Of a stretch of 64,000 bases of DNA, positions 1 to 8,879 are shown one piece after another. How positions within the stretch are numbered: position 1 is the first letter of the stretch; each line of letters starts with the position of its first letter. A program made the translations under genes and the position numbers. Under the pieces are notes generated by a model that made no database searches, was not told the origin of the DNA, and saw only the letters and a list, made by a program, of their open reading frames with translations. This DNA is from Deltaproteobacteria bacterium (GTDB lineage: Bacteria; Myxococcota_A; UBA9042). The stretch spans positions 124,001 through 188,000 of the forward strand of contig JACKFC010000001.1 in the NCBI GenBank assembly GCA_020632665.1. Reading direction: 5' to 3'.

Positions 1-2076
1 GATCGCAACGATCTCGACGGCCAGCTCTACGGCCAGTTCTGCGCCGCGAAGAACCTGATCCCCGCGCCCGTGCAGGCCGAGAGCCGCGACCACCTCAAGG
101 AGCTGCTCCAGGTCGCCAGCGGCGGCATGGTGTTCACGACCATCCAGAAGTTCGGCGTCGCGAAGGGTGAACGCTTCCCAATGCTCTCGGACCGCCGCAA
201 CATCGTGGTCATCACCGACGAGGCGCACCGCAGCCAATACGAGTTCATCGACGGCTTCGCTCGCAACTTGCGCGACGGCTTGCCCAACGCCTCGTTCATC
301 GGCTTCACCGGCACACCCATCGAGTTCGACGACAAGAGCACGCCGGCCGTCTTCGGCGACTACATCGACACCTACCCGATCTCGCAGGCGGTCGAAGACA
401 AGCGCACGGTCCCGATCTACTACGAGGCACGGCTGGCGAAGATCGCGCTCTCCGAGGACAAGAAGCCGACGGTGGACGACGACTTCGACGAGGTCACCGA
501 GGGTGAGGAAGAGGCGGTCAAGGGCAAGCTCAAGGCAAAGTGGGCTGCGCTCGAGGCGATGGTCGGCACCGACGAGCGAATCGCGCTCGTCGCCCAAGAC
601 ATCGTCGATCACTTCGAGCGCCGCACGGAGATCCTCGACGGCAAGGCGATGGTCGTGACGATGTCCCGCCGCATCGCGGTCGACCTCTACGACGCCATCG
701 TCAAGCTGCGGCCGGCATGGGACGCCGCCGACGATGCGGACGGTGCGATCAAGGTCGTGATGACCGGCGCGGCGAGCGACCCGCCGAACTTCCAGCCTCA
801 CATCCGCAACAAGCCCCGACTCAAGGCCATCGAGAAGCGGTTCAAGAACCCGAAGGACCCACTACGGCTCGTCATCGTGCGCGATATGTGGCTCACCGGC
901 TTCGACGCCCCCTGTGCCCACACGCTCTATGTCGACAAGCCGATGAAGGGCCACGGGCTGATGCAGGCCATCGCCCGCGTGAACCGCGTCTTCAAGGACA
1001 AGCCGAGCGGGTTGGTCGTGGACTATATCGGCCTCGCCGAGCAGCTCCGCAAGGCCATCGGGACCTATGGCGGGCGCAAGGGTGAGGCGCCGGGTGTGCC
1101 GATCGAGGAGGCCCTCGCCGTCCTCCTCGAGAAGGTCGAAGTCGTCAGGGCGATGTTCCACGGCTACGACTACTCGGGCTACTTCGGCACCGAAGCCACC
1201 GCTCGCCTCGGTGCCCTCTCGGGCGGCGCGGACCATATCTGCGGCCTCGACGACGGCAAGCAGCGCTTCCTCGACGCGATGACGGCGCTCAGCAAGGCGG
1301 CTGGCATCGCCATCCACCTCGAAGGCGCGCGCCACCTGCGCGACGAAGTGGGCTACTTCCAGGCCGTGCAGGCGAACCTGCGGAAGTACGCGACGGGCGG
1401 GAGTGGCAAGAGCAACGAAGAGTTGAACCTCGCCATCCGGCAGATCGTGTCGCAGGCCGTGGCTTCCGATGGCGTGGTCGATATTTTCGGCGTCGCCGGC
1501 CTGCAGAAGCCCGACATCTCCATCCTCTCGGACGAGTTCCTGGAGACGGTGAAGACCTCGCCGCATCGGAACCTGCAACTCGAGCTGTTGAAGAAGCTGA
1601 TCAACGACGAGATCCGCTCGATCACCCGACGCAACGTCGTGCAAGGCCGGAAATTCTCGGAGATGCTGGAGCGGACGCTGCTCGCGTATCAGAACCGCAG
1701 CCTCGAAGCGGCGCAAGTCATCCTCGAACTCATCGGCATGGCAAAGGAGATGCGCGACGCGCCGAAGCGAGGCGAAGAACTGGGGCTGACCGAAGACGAG
1801 TTGGCCTTCTACGACGCCCTCGTCGACCACGGCAACGTCAAGGAGTTGATGGGAGACAAGGTGCTGGCCGCCATCGCCCACGACCTCGTCAAGGCCATCC
1901 GGGCCTCGGTGACCATCGACTGGACGCAGAAGGAGGCCGTGCGGGCAGATATGCGGCGGAAGGTGAAGCGCCTCCTGCGGCAGCACGGCTATCCACCCGA
2001 CAAGCGGGAAGAGGCTGTCGTGACGGTCATCGACCAGGCTGAGGCGGTGTGCCGTGACTGGGCCGCAGCGGCATAG
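1..2076 (+). CDS. hsdR: Type I restriction enzyme R subunit, 3' part (5' end outside window)
   Basis: This is the ATP-dependent translocase and cleavage subunit of a type I restriction-modification complex. The frame is open from base 1, so the N-terminal nuclease domain and helicase motif I lie upstream of the window; 691 residues are visible. The reading begins with the helicase segment [13 protein letters not shown]. The DEAH box is at visible residues 73-76 ([12 protein letters not shown]), motif III is FTGTPIE, and the motif VI region reads [16 protein letters not shown]. The last roughly 300 residues are the mostly helical C-terminal region that contacts the methylase core. hsdM and hsdS should lie upstream, outside the window. 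A nuclease-like gene follows on the same strand within about 60 bases. No disruption is seen. Confidence 0.93.
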   Translation, partial: DRNDLDGQLYGQFCAAKNLIPAPVQAESRDHLKELLQVASGGMVFTTIQKFGVAKGERFPMLSDRRNIVVITDEAHRSQYEFIDGFARNLRDGLPNASFIGFTGTPIEFDDKSTPAVFGDYIDTYPISQAVEDKRTVPIYYEARLAKIALSEDKKPTVDDDFDEVTEGEEEAVKGKLKAKWAALEAMVGTDERIALVAQDIVDHFERRTEILDGKAMVVTMSRRIAVDLYDAIVKLRPAWDAADDADGAIKVVMTGAASDPPNFQPHIRNKPRLKAIEKRFKNPKDPLRLVIVRDMWLTGFDAPCAHTLYVDKPMKGHGLMQAIARVNRVFKDKPSGLVVDYIGLAEQLRKAIGTYGGRKGEAPGVPIEEALAVLLEKVEVVRAMFHGYDYSGYFGTEATARLGALSGGADHICGLDDGKQRFLDAMTALSKAAGIAIHLEGARHLRDEVGYFQAVQANLRKYATGGSGKSNEELNLAIRQIVSQAVASDGVVDIFGVAGLQKPDISILSDEFLETVKTSPHRNLQLELLKKLINDEIRSITRRNVVQGRKFSEMLERTLLAYQNRSLEAAQVILELIGMAKEMRDAPKRGEELGLTEDELAFYDALVDHGNVKELMGDKVLAAIAHDLVKAIRASVTIDWTQKEAVRADMRRKVKRLLRQHGYPPDKREEAVVTVIDQAEAVCRDWAAAA

Positions 2077-2132
2077 GGCGCGCGGTGTTCGCGCCACATG
2101 GACGACGCGCAAGCAATCAAGCGGAGGTCGAC

Positions 2133-3083
2133 GTGAGAGGTAGCCCAGAGAGCGCCGAGTTCGAAGAACGATGCCGACAGCACCTGGCATGGGAGCCCAG
2201 GACCGACGAGATTCCTTTTCAGCGTCGCGCCCGTCTGCTGCAGGCGCTGTGGCGCGAAGAACAGCGGCTGCCAGTTGGCACGATGCGCGGCAAGCCGAGG
2301 GGCGCCGTCGTCGAGATGCCATTCGCGAAGGAAAGCCTGTGTGCATTCCTCACTCCGACCGTACGAGAAGCCGTTCGGCGTGAAGTGCTCGATGTCCGCA
2401 GGGCCAAAGGGAAGATGTTCGGCCGGCCGCGCATCTTCAACAACCTGCTGTCGAGCCAGCCCCTCTGCTTCAACCTATTTGGCGAACTGGCTGCAGATCT
2501 CGACCTCGCCTCCAAAGTCATGGCAGACATGACCAACGGCAAGGTGGCTCGCGTCACCGACGTCTCGTTCGAATTCTCCCCCGGTCGCGGTGATCCCAAG
2601 TACACCGGCGATCGGTCCGCATTTGACGTCTTCGTGTCCTACGAGCCTGCTGAAACGACGGCTAGCCGCGGCTTTATCGGCGTCGAGGTCAAGTACCACG
2701 AAGGCCTGGGTGATAAGGAAGCCGACCACCGCGCGCGCTACGACGCGGTCGCATCCATGATGGGCGTCTTCAAGCCTGACCGACTGGCCGACCTCAAGCG
2801 CCGCCCACTCGAGCAGATCTGGCGGGACCACCTCCTGGCGGGGGCGCTCAAGGCTGTGGATGGCTACGACGAGGGTGGATTCGCTTTCCTGTACCCAGAG
2901 GGCAACACCAAGTGTGCGGCTGCGGTGGCGGCCTACCAAGGCTGCTTGACGACCAGCGATGGGTTCATGGCGTGGACCATGGAGGCTGTCGTGGAGAGCC
3001 TGCGACGGCACACCACGGCCTCGTGGGTGGGCGCCTTCTTCGAGCGGTACCTCGACTTCTCCCGCATTGAGCGGCTTCTGTGA
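2133..3083 (+). CDS. Putative PD-(D/E)XK restriction endonuclease-like protein (PGN_0703-like)
   Basis: A 316-residue cytoplasmic protein directly downstream of hsdR on the same strand. The segment AFDVFVSY followed about 20 residues later by GFIGVEVKYHE looks like a PD-(D/E)XK nuclease core, with D165, E185 and K187 as the likely metal and catalytic residues. It resembles the putative restriction endonucleases named after PGN_0703, but that name is from memory. The frame is open from a GTG at 2085, but the GTG at 2133 is chosen because GGAGG at 2123-2127 sits 5 bases before it. Its position suggests an accessory nuclease travelling with the type I system. It could instead be an unrelated nuclease-fold protein. 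Confidence 0.6.
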   Translation: MRGSPESAEFEERCRQHLAWEPRTDEIPFQRRARLLQALWREEQRLPVGTMRGKPRGAVVEMPFAKESLCAFLTPTVREAVRREVLDVRRAKGKMFGRPRIFNNLLSSQPLCFNLFGELAADLDLASKVMADMTNGKVARVTDVSFEFSPGRGDPKYTGDRSAFDVFVSYEPAETTASRGFIGVEVKYHEGLGDKEADHRARYDAVASMMGVFKPDRLADLKRRPLEQIWRDHLLAGALKAVDGYDEGGFAFLYPEGNTKCAAAVAAYQGCLTTSDGFMAWTMEAVVESLRRHTTASWVGAFFERYLDFSRIERLL

Positions 3084-3160
3084 CCTGCCCCCCAAAGAGA
3101 AACTCCGCGAGCAACCCTTCGCCGGCCTCGCACGTATCGGATGAGAGCCTTGCTCTCCCC

Positions 3161-3298
3161 CTACTCGGTCCGGATCTGCCGGACCAGGATCGCCATCGGG
3201 GCGGTGTTCGCCTCAGCCTCGGCCTTGAGGGCGTTGTGCAGCCGGTCCGAGAAGCGCATGATCAGACGGGTCAAGGGGCGCTTGTTCGGGTTGGACAT
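3161..3298 (-). CDS. Small ribbon-helix-helix (Arc-like) DNA-binding protein
   Basis: A 45-residue protein. The segment RPLTRLIMRFSDRLHNALK followed by AEAEANTAPMAILVRQI fits the strand-helix-helix pattern of Arc/MetJ-type regulators and of short antitoxins: a basic beta strand (TRLIMRF), helix 1 (DRLHNALKAEAE), then helix 2. The ATG at 3298 is chosen because AGGAG lies 7 bases upstream on this strand. The frame is open further upstream, but that extension would read through the palindrome at 3311-3335 and has no ribosome-binding site. It faces away from the unknown gene at 3404. The likely role is an autoregulator or antitoxin, but no toxin is recognised beside it. Confidence 0.65.
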   Translation of the reverse strand: MSNPNKRPLTRLIMRFSDRLHNALKAEAEANTAPMAILVRQIRTE

Positions 3299-3310
3299 GG
3301 GGCAACTCCT

Positions 3311-3335
3311 TCGTGGCGTCGCTGCGACGCCACGA
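3311..3335. promoter_or_regulatory. Perfect inverted repeat, candidate operator or RNA hairpin
   Basis: Two 11-base arms, tcgtggcgtcg and cgacgccacga, are perfectly complementary around the 3-base centre ctg. The repeat lies just upstream of the AGGAG and ATG of the ribbon-helix-helix gene and inside the divergent gap before the gene at 3404. It could be a dimer operator for that regulator or a hairpin in the 5' leader. A function is inferred; the symmetry is directly visible. Confidence 0.6.
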
Positions 3336-3403
3336 TCGAAATACCCGTAGAGCCCAAAATAACGAGCCCCTCTTGATTCTCGGCGTCGGGCCTTGGAGGG
3401 ATC

Positions 3404-4021
3404 GTGGCGAATGGACAACTAAGTGATGCTCAGGCCAAAGCGATCCTGCGAACCTGGCCCACTCGAACAAAGAAACTGTGGCATACGCCGGGAGGCGTTG
3501 GGTACTGGATGCAGGCGCAGCCCAAGCCACCGGCGCCCGGAGCTACCGCCGGGCCGACGCTGAACTCCCCTGGGGCGGACCTCTTCAATACCCAACCGGA
3601 TGGTCTCTGGATCTACATGAAGGAAGGGTACGCTGACGTAATCATTATCGAGGTTTGCGGGAACATCCAGAACGTGAACGACAAGCGGTCTAGATACGCC
3701 CCATTCGGTCATGGTCTGGTCGTGCGCTGTCCTCTTCCCTGGCTGCTGGAGAACGTCACCGTCCAAAGAGGAGGCCAGAAGCCCCGTTGGCAGGCGTCCG
3801 TCACCCTCGCAACGGCCCCGACTGCGGACATGATGCTGCCCGTCAGGCATCTGCGTGTGCTCATCGCCATTCCGAACGCCAGCTTCAAGTCCTGGCGGGA
3901 GAACAACACGCCTGGCCCGCACGAGTACTACACTCAGCACTCGTCGCTGAACTCCTATACCGGCCCAAAATTCCAGCAGCTGCTCCGCGGAATGAGCCCA
4001 GCTTCCCACTGGTATCCATGA
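3404..4021 (+). CDS. Hypothetical protein near restriction genes
   Basis: A 205-residue cytoplasmic protein that I do not recognise. The GTG start at 3404 follows GGAGGG at 3395-3400. The central segment ADVIIIEVCGNIQNVNDKR has the alternating hydrophobic strand ending in Glu that is typical of nuclease-like folds, but the usual Lys after the Glu is not in its normal place (EVC). It is Trp-rich, with no signal peptide or membrane segment. It diverges from the ribbon-helix-helix gene, sharing the gap with the palindrome, so it may be under that regulator. A role in restriction or defence is only suggested by its location. Confidence 0.55.
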   Translation: MANGQLSDAQAKAILRTWPTRTKKLWHTPGGVGYWMQAQPKPPAPGATAGPTLNSPGADLFNTQPDGLWIYMKEGYADVIIIEVCGNIQNVNDKRSRYAPFGHGLVVRCPLPWLLENVTVQRGGQKPRWQASVTLATAPTADMMLPVRHLRVLIAIPNASFKSWRENNTPGPHEYYTQHSSLNSYTGPKFQQLLRGMSPASHWYP

Positions 4022-4168
4022 CCCGCGCGGCTGGACCCGCAAGTCCCTGCCAAGCCACTGCAATCGAAGGCAATGCAGCGGTCCGGCTCAAACGTCTAGC
4101 CCGCCTGCGAAGGCACCGACCAACCCACCTTTGCCGCGCCCCTCGACATCGCCTACCATCAAGCCAAG

Positions 4169-4573
4169 ATGATCCCCGACCACCTCATCCTCAAAGTGAA
4201 CGATCTCGCTGAAAGCTCCGCATTCTACACGACCATCCTCGGGTGGACGGCCGAAGGTCCGCAGGGCCCGTTCCGTGTGTTGCGGGTCTCTGCAGAGTTC
4301 ACCGTCCAGCTCGCCGCATGGGGTACGAAGGGCGGCGAGCACCTCGCGTTCGCAATGGACCGCAAGGAGTTCGACGAGGTATTCGGGCGAATCCGGCAGG
4401 CCGGGATTCGGTTCGGCGACTCCTTCCACACCGTGGGCGAAATGAACGGCCCTGGGGAGGAAGTCGGCGCCCGCGGTGCCGGTGCATCGCTGTACTTCTT
4501 CGATCCGAACCAGCACCTGCTCGAGATCCGGTTCTACGAGGGCGCGGCGACGGCCGGGCTGGACCGACCGTGA
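4169..4573 (+). CDS. VOC-superfamily (glyoxalase/bleomycin-resistance fold) protein
   Basis: A 134-residue single-domain protein of the vicinal oxygen chelate fold. It begins MIPDHLILKVNDLAESSAFY, the usual start of beta-alpha-beta module 1, with the phrase FYTTILGW. Module 2 ends in the classic ASLYFFDPNQHLLEIRFY. A His near the N-terminus and the terminal Glu of LEIR are likely metal ligands. The family includes lyases, dioxygenases and antibiotic-binding proteins, and the substrate cannot be told from sequence. It is short, isolated and cytoplasmic, and complete from ATG to TGA. Confidence 0.85.
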   Translation: MIPDHLILKVNDLAESSAFYTTILGWTAEGPQGPFRVLRVSAEFTVQLAAWGTKGGEHLAFAMDRKEFDEVFGRIRQAGIRFGDSFHTVGEMNGPGEEVGARGAGASLYFFDPNQHLLEIRFYEGAATAGLDRP

Positions 4574-4968
4574 CACCCCCTGGCGTGTCAGGCTAGCCGA
4601 CATGTGCTGTCTCGCTACGAGCTGGAACGGCCCCGCCACGAAGCCGACGAGCGTCCTAGCGAGCCCGACCCTCACGCTGCTGGCGAAAGAACAAGCGGGT
4701 CCCGACTCGGCGGCGCGCCGAACTTGCGCGCGGACTCACGGCAGAACTGCGACGCGCTCTCGTCGCCGACCGCGGCACTGCCACAGGCCCGACCGGGCAC
4801 ATCAGCAGCGCTGCGACGAGGTGTGCGACAGCCGACGGCCAAGCGGCGCCACGAAGCGCGGCCGCCACACGCCGAAACCGTTTCGACCCGAACCTTCGTC
4901 TTGCCCCCTCCCCACCAGCATGGTACCCCCCCAGTCCACCGCCCCGCCGATGTCCTTCGGAGCCGAAC
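4574..4968. other. Intergenic region containing a decayed gene junction
   Basis: This is the only gap over 300 bases in the window. No complete gene is seen. Its main content is a degenerate copy (4669-4770) of the overlapping 3' ends of the secreted-protein gene at 4969 and the AraC gene at 5663. The last part carries a plausible ribosome-binding site (GGAG, 6 bases before the ATG at 4969). No terminator or promoter stands out. Confidence 0.6.
4669..4770 (-). pseudogene. Remnant of an AraC-regulator 3' end (decayed duplicate)
   Basis: Read on the minus strand, this region encodes ESASQFCRESARKFGAPPS then RDPLVLSPAA, against ESASQFSREYARKFGSPPS then RDPLILSPAA in the intact AraC gene at 5663-6568. 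I count about 10 mismatches in 102 aligned bases against 5660-5761. Homology fades upstream into non-matching sequence, so only the end of the helix-turn-helix domain survives. On the plus strand the same bases keep a trace (TLTLLAKE) of the end of the 4969 gene (TLTLLATE). A whole convergent gene pair therefore seems to have been duplicated, with this copy decaying. Confidence 0.7.
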
Positions 4969-5659
4969 ATGCGCCCTCACCTTCGCACCGCCGTGACCAC
5001 CCTCGTCCTCGCGCTCTTCCTCGCGCAGGTCGCCGACGCGGCGATCATCCGGCGCGGGCTCATTACCCGAAAGGGCGGCGCAACGAACTACCGCGTGACG
5101 CTCGTCGCCGGCGGCGATGATGTGCGCGACGTCGCGACGGTCGTGGTGACCATCGCCTCGCTCGACGGCAGCGGAGAGCTGGTGACGATGCAGGCCCAGC
5201 GCAAGGGCAAGAACCCCGGCGCGGTCACCTTCTTCGAGGACTTCGACGACAACGGCGACAGCAAGTGGCGCCGCCTGACCACGACCCCGCTCGACGGCGA
5301 CGGCAACGCCATCGGCGCTACGACCACGGTGCTGGTCCGCGTCGGTGGGGTTGGCGCCGGGACCGGCAAGCTGCAGGGGCCGGAGCTCGGCGAGGGCACG
5401 CTCATCAAGGGGCCGCAGGGCTGGAAGATCACCGCCAACGTCGGTGGTGATACCTCGCAGGCGCACAAGGTGAAGCTGGCGTTCCAGGACGACGGCGGCA
5501 AGACCAAGGCCACGCTCGCGCCGACCGACGCCAAGGGCGACGTCGCCATCTTCACCGACGAGGGCGCGCCCTTCGAGGCCTCGGCCTTCCAGGCCGGCAA
5601 GCTCTACAAGGTCGAAGCCAGCATCATCGGCACCGACGGCACGACGATCGAGACCAAGA

Positions 5660-5685
<26 letters not shown>
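4969..5685 (+). CDS. Secreted hypothetical protein
   Basis: A 238-residue exported protein. The N-terminus has a typical signal peptide: MRPHLRTAV, a hydrophobic run (TTLVLALFLAQV), then ADA before AIIRRG. The mature part is rich in beta-type segments and Thr/Val/Gly/Asp, with no catalytic motif I recognise; it may be an immunoglobulin-like or adhesion module. Its 3' end overlaps the convergent AraC gene by 23 bases. A decayed copy of that junction lies upstream at 4669-4770. The function is unknown. Confidence 0.7.
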
Positions 5686-6568
<883 letters not shown>

Positions 6569-6727
6569 GGCAGACCTCCTCGGCGCTGGCCGCAGGTTCG
6601 ACGGCGGCGCCCTCAGACGCAAGCGCGAATCGAGATTCGAAGAGGATTGGGCAACAGAGGCGGAGCATCAGGCACGCGCGACGCGGCGGCGCGCGCTAGG
6701 GTGGGCGTCCCAACCCGGAGGAGCCCC

Positions 6728-7705
6728 ATGACGACCATCCCGACCCTTCACCTCGACCGCCTCGTCGCCGAGCACACCCAAGACATGCACGGCAAGACCG
6801 CGGCGATCACCGGAACCACCAGCGGAACCGGCTACGTCTGCGCCCGCGAGCTCGCCAAACTCGGCGCCCGCGTCCTGCTGCTCAACCGCGCCAGCGCCCG
6901 CGCCGACGCGGCGCTGGCGAAGCTGCAGCAGGAGGTGCCGCAGGGGCGCTTCGAGGCCATCGTCTGCGACCTGCAGCAATTCGACAGCGTGCGCGCCGCG
7001 GCCCGCACCATCCGCGAGCAGGTCGGCGCGCTCGACGTGCTCTGCCACAACGCCGGCGTGATGGCCCTGCCCGACCAGGCGACCGCCGACGGCTACGACG
7101 TGCAGATGCAGACCAACGCCATCTCGCCCTTCCTGCTCACCAGCGAGCTCTTCGGCCTGCTGCGCGCGAGCCCGGAAGGCCGCGTCGTCCTGCACACCTC
7201 GATGGCGCGGCTCGGCCCGCCGCACGAGGCGAAGTTCTTCGAGGCGCGCGGCGGCGACCTCGGCGGCGACGGTACCGAGGCCGAGAACATGCAATTCAGC
7301 GGCCCGCGCTGGTCGCGCTACCACCAGTCCAAGCTGGCGAACTGCACCTTCGCCTTCGGTCTGAAGCAGCGCATCGAGGCCGGCGGCGTCGGCAACGTCA
7401 AGGTCCTGCTCGCCCATCCGGGCCTCGCTTCGACCAACCTGCAGCATTCCTCGGCCAGCACCGGCGGCATGGATACCAACAGCCCCTTCATGTCGCAGGC
7501 GCAATCGGCCGAAGACGGCGCCCTCGGCATCCTCCGCGCCTGTGCCGATCCGGCCGCGCAATCGGGCGATTTCTACGGCCCGGCGCAGTGGGTCGGCTAC
7601 CCGAACGCCATCACCCCCGAGCCGATGCTGTCGGACGCGGACAACGTCGGCATCTGCTGGGCGGGCTGCGAGGCCGCGGTGGGTGCCTTCCGTTTCGACG
7701 GCTAG
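6728..7705 (+). CDS. SDR-family NAD(P)-dependent oxidoreductase
   Basis: A 325-residue short-chain dehydrogenase/reductase. The nucleotide-binding motif TGTTSGTG is at residues 28-35 on a Rossmann fold (KTAAITG). NAG follows in LCHNAGVMAL, and the catalytic YHQSK is at 198-202. It resembles the long SDRs of the retinol dehydrogenase/WW-oxidoreductase type. The frame is open far upstream, but the ATG at 6728 is chosen because GGAGG precedes it closely and the upstream part is antisense to the AraC gene. It diverges from that AraC regulator, a likely regulator-target pair. The substrate is unknown. Confidence 0.9.
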   Translation: MTTIPTLHLDRLVAEHTQDMHGKTAAITGTTSGTGYVCARELAKLGARVLLLNRASARADAALAKLQQEVPQGRFEAIVCDLQQFDSVRAAARTIREQVGALDVLCHNAGVMALPDQATADGYDVQMQTNAISPFLLTSELFGLLRASPEGRVVLHTSMARLGPPHEAKFFEARGGDLGGDGTEAENMQFSGPRWSRYHQSKLANCTFAFGLKQRIEAGGVGNVKVLLAHPGLASTNLQHSSASTGGMDTNSPFMSQAQSAEDGALGILRACADPAAQSGDFYGPAQWVGYPNAITPEPMLSDADNVGICWAGCEAAVGAFRFDG

Positions 7706-7712
7706 ACGCCGA

Positions 7713-7749
7713 GCCTCCTCCGCGGCGAAGCTGGGCCGAGCGAGGAGGC
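7713..7749 (+). promoter_or_regulatory. Hairpin that would sequester a ribosome-binding site
   Basis: gcctcctc (7713-7720) is the perfect reverse complement of gaggaggc (7742-7749), with a 21-base loop. The second arm contains the Shine-Dalgarno sequence GAGGAGG of the DUF985 gene starting at 7756. If formed in mRNA reading through from the SDR gene, it would hide that site. It has no following T-run, so it is not an obvious terminator. Confidence 0.45.
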
Positions 7750-7755
7750 GTGCCG

Positions 7756-8211
7756 ATGCAAGCGAGCGAATCCCGATCGACCCAGTCCGCGGCAGCGTCC
7801 GCCGAGGAGGTCGTGCGCCGCCTCGGCCTGCAGCCGCACCCCGAGGGGGGCTTTTTCCGCGAGACCTGGCGCCACGCCGCGGGCGACGGCGGCCGTGGCG
7901 CCGGCACCGCGATCCTCTTCCTGCTCCGCGCAGGCGAGGTCTCGCGCTGGCACCGCGTCGACGCGACCGAGATCTGGCACGCCTACGCCGGCGCCCCCTC
8001 GACTCTGCGGATCGTCACCGCTGAAGGTGAGCGACACGCGTTCCGCCTGGGCCCCGACCTCCTCGCCGGCGAGCAACCGCAAGTGATCGTTCCCGCCGGC
8101 GCCTGGCAGCAGACCGAGGCCGACGAGGGCTGGGCACTCTACGGCTGCACCGTCTCGCCTGCCTTCGAATTTGCCGGTTTCGAGATGGCCCCGCCGGGCT
8201 GGGGGCCCTGA
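7756..8211 (+). CDS. DUF985 cupin-fold protein
   Basis: A 151-residue cytoplasmic cupin of the DUF985 family. Recognisable parts are VVRRLGLQPHPEGGFFRETW, then AILFLLRAGEVSRWHRVDAT, EIWHAYAGAP, QVIVPAGAWQ and YGCTVSPAFEFAGFEM, the usual order in this family. The His and Glu residues of the WHRVDATEIWH stretch are likely metal or ligand contacts. The ATG at 7756 lies 7 bases after GAGGAGG; a GTG two codons upstream is possible. The TGA is followed by 1 base and then the ATG of the next gene, so the two are probably co-translated. The biochemical role is not established. Confidence 0.85.
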   Translation: MQASESRSTQSAAASAEEVVRRLGLQPHPEGGFFRETWRHAAGDGGRGAGTAILFLLRAGEVSRWHRVDATEIWHAYAGAPSTLRIVTAEGERHAFRLGPDLLAGEQPQVIVPAGAWQQTEADEGWALYGCTVSPAFEFAGFEMAPPGWGP

Positions 8212-8212
8212 G

Positions 8213-8851
8213 ATGCCGCAGTCGTCGACGACCGAGCACGCACTCGAACAAGTCCTCGCAGCAGCGCGCGCCTGCACGCTCTGCGCCGCGCACCTGCCGC
8301 TCGGGCCGCGGCCGGTGGTGCGGGCGCACCCTGCGGCGCGGGTGCTGATCGTCGGCCAGGCGCCGGGCACGCGCGTGCACGCGAGCGGCATCCCGTGGGA
8401 CGACCCGAGCGGCGACCGCCTGCGCGCGTGGCTCGAGGTCGACCGCGATCGCTTCTACGACCCGCGCTGCTTCGCCATCGTGCCGATGGGCTTCTGCTAC
8501 CCCGGCCGCGGCAAGGGAGGCGATCTGCCGCCGCGGCCGGAGTGCCACCCCACATGGCACGGCAAGATCACGGCGCTCCTGCCCGAAGTCCGGCTCACCC
8601 TGCTGCTCTCGCGCTATGCGATCGACGCCTATCTCGGGCCGCTGGCGCGCGGCAGCGTCCGCGAGACTGTGGGCGCCTTCGCCGAGCTGCCCACAGACCG
8701 CATCGCCCTGCCCCACCCGAGCCCGCGCAACAACCGCTGGCTACGGGAGAACCCGTGGTTCGAGGCCGAGGTGCTGCCGGAGCTGCGGCGCCGGGTCCGC
8801 GCCGCGTTCGAAGCCGACGGGATCTCGACCCCGCCCGGCTCGGAGCCCTGA
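8213..8851 (+). CDS. Uracil-DNA glycosylase superfamily protein
   Basis: A 212-residue base-excision repair-type enzyme. The family's motif 1 is seen as VLIVGQAPG (residues 44-52), followed by SGIPWDDPSGDRL and the motif 2 segment HPSPRNNRW (168-176), which inserts into the DNA minor groove. Only two N-terminal cysteines (CTLC, 21-24) are present, not the four that bind the iron-sulfur cluster of family 4 enzymes, so this is probably a cluster-free branch. It starts 1 base after the DUF985 stop. The substrate base is inferred from the family, not shown. Confidence 0.85.
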   Translation: MPQSSTTEHALEQVLAAARACTLCAAHLPLGPRPVVRAHPAARVLIVGQAPGTRVHASGIPWDDPSGDRLRAWLEVDRDRFYDPRCFAIVPMGFCYPGRGKGGDLPPRPECHPTWHGKITALLPEVRLTLLLSRYAIDAYLGPLARGSVRETVGAFAELPTDRIALPHPSPRNNRWLRENPWFEAEVLPELRRRVRAAFEADGISTPPGSEP

Positions 8852-8879
8852 TTTCCGCGAACGCCGCGGCCCGCGCCAG

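Noticed and set aside
862..2346. A long minus-strand open frame opposite hsdR
   Set aside because: The plus strand carries helicase motifs; this frame has no start signal or domain.
4672..5466. A minus-strand frame opposite the secreted protein, joining the AraC remnant
   Set aside because: Only the first 40 or so codons match AraC; the rest is the antisense of the 4969 gene, so it is not a real fused gene.
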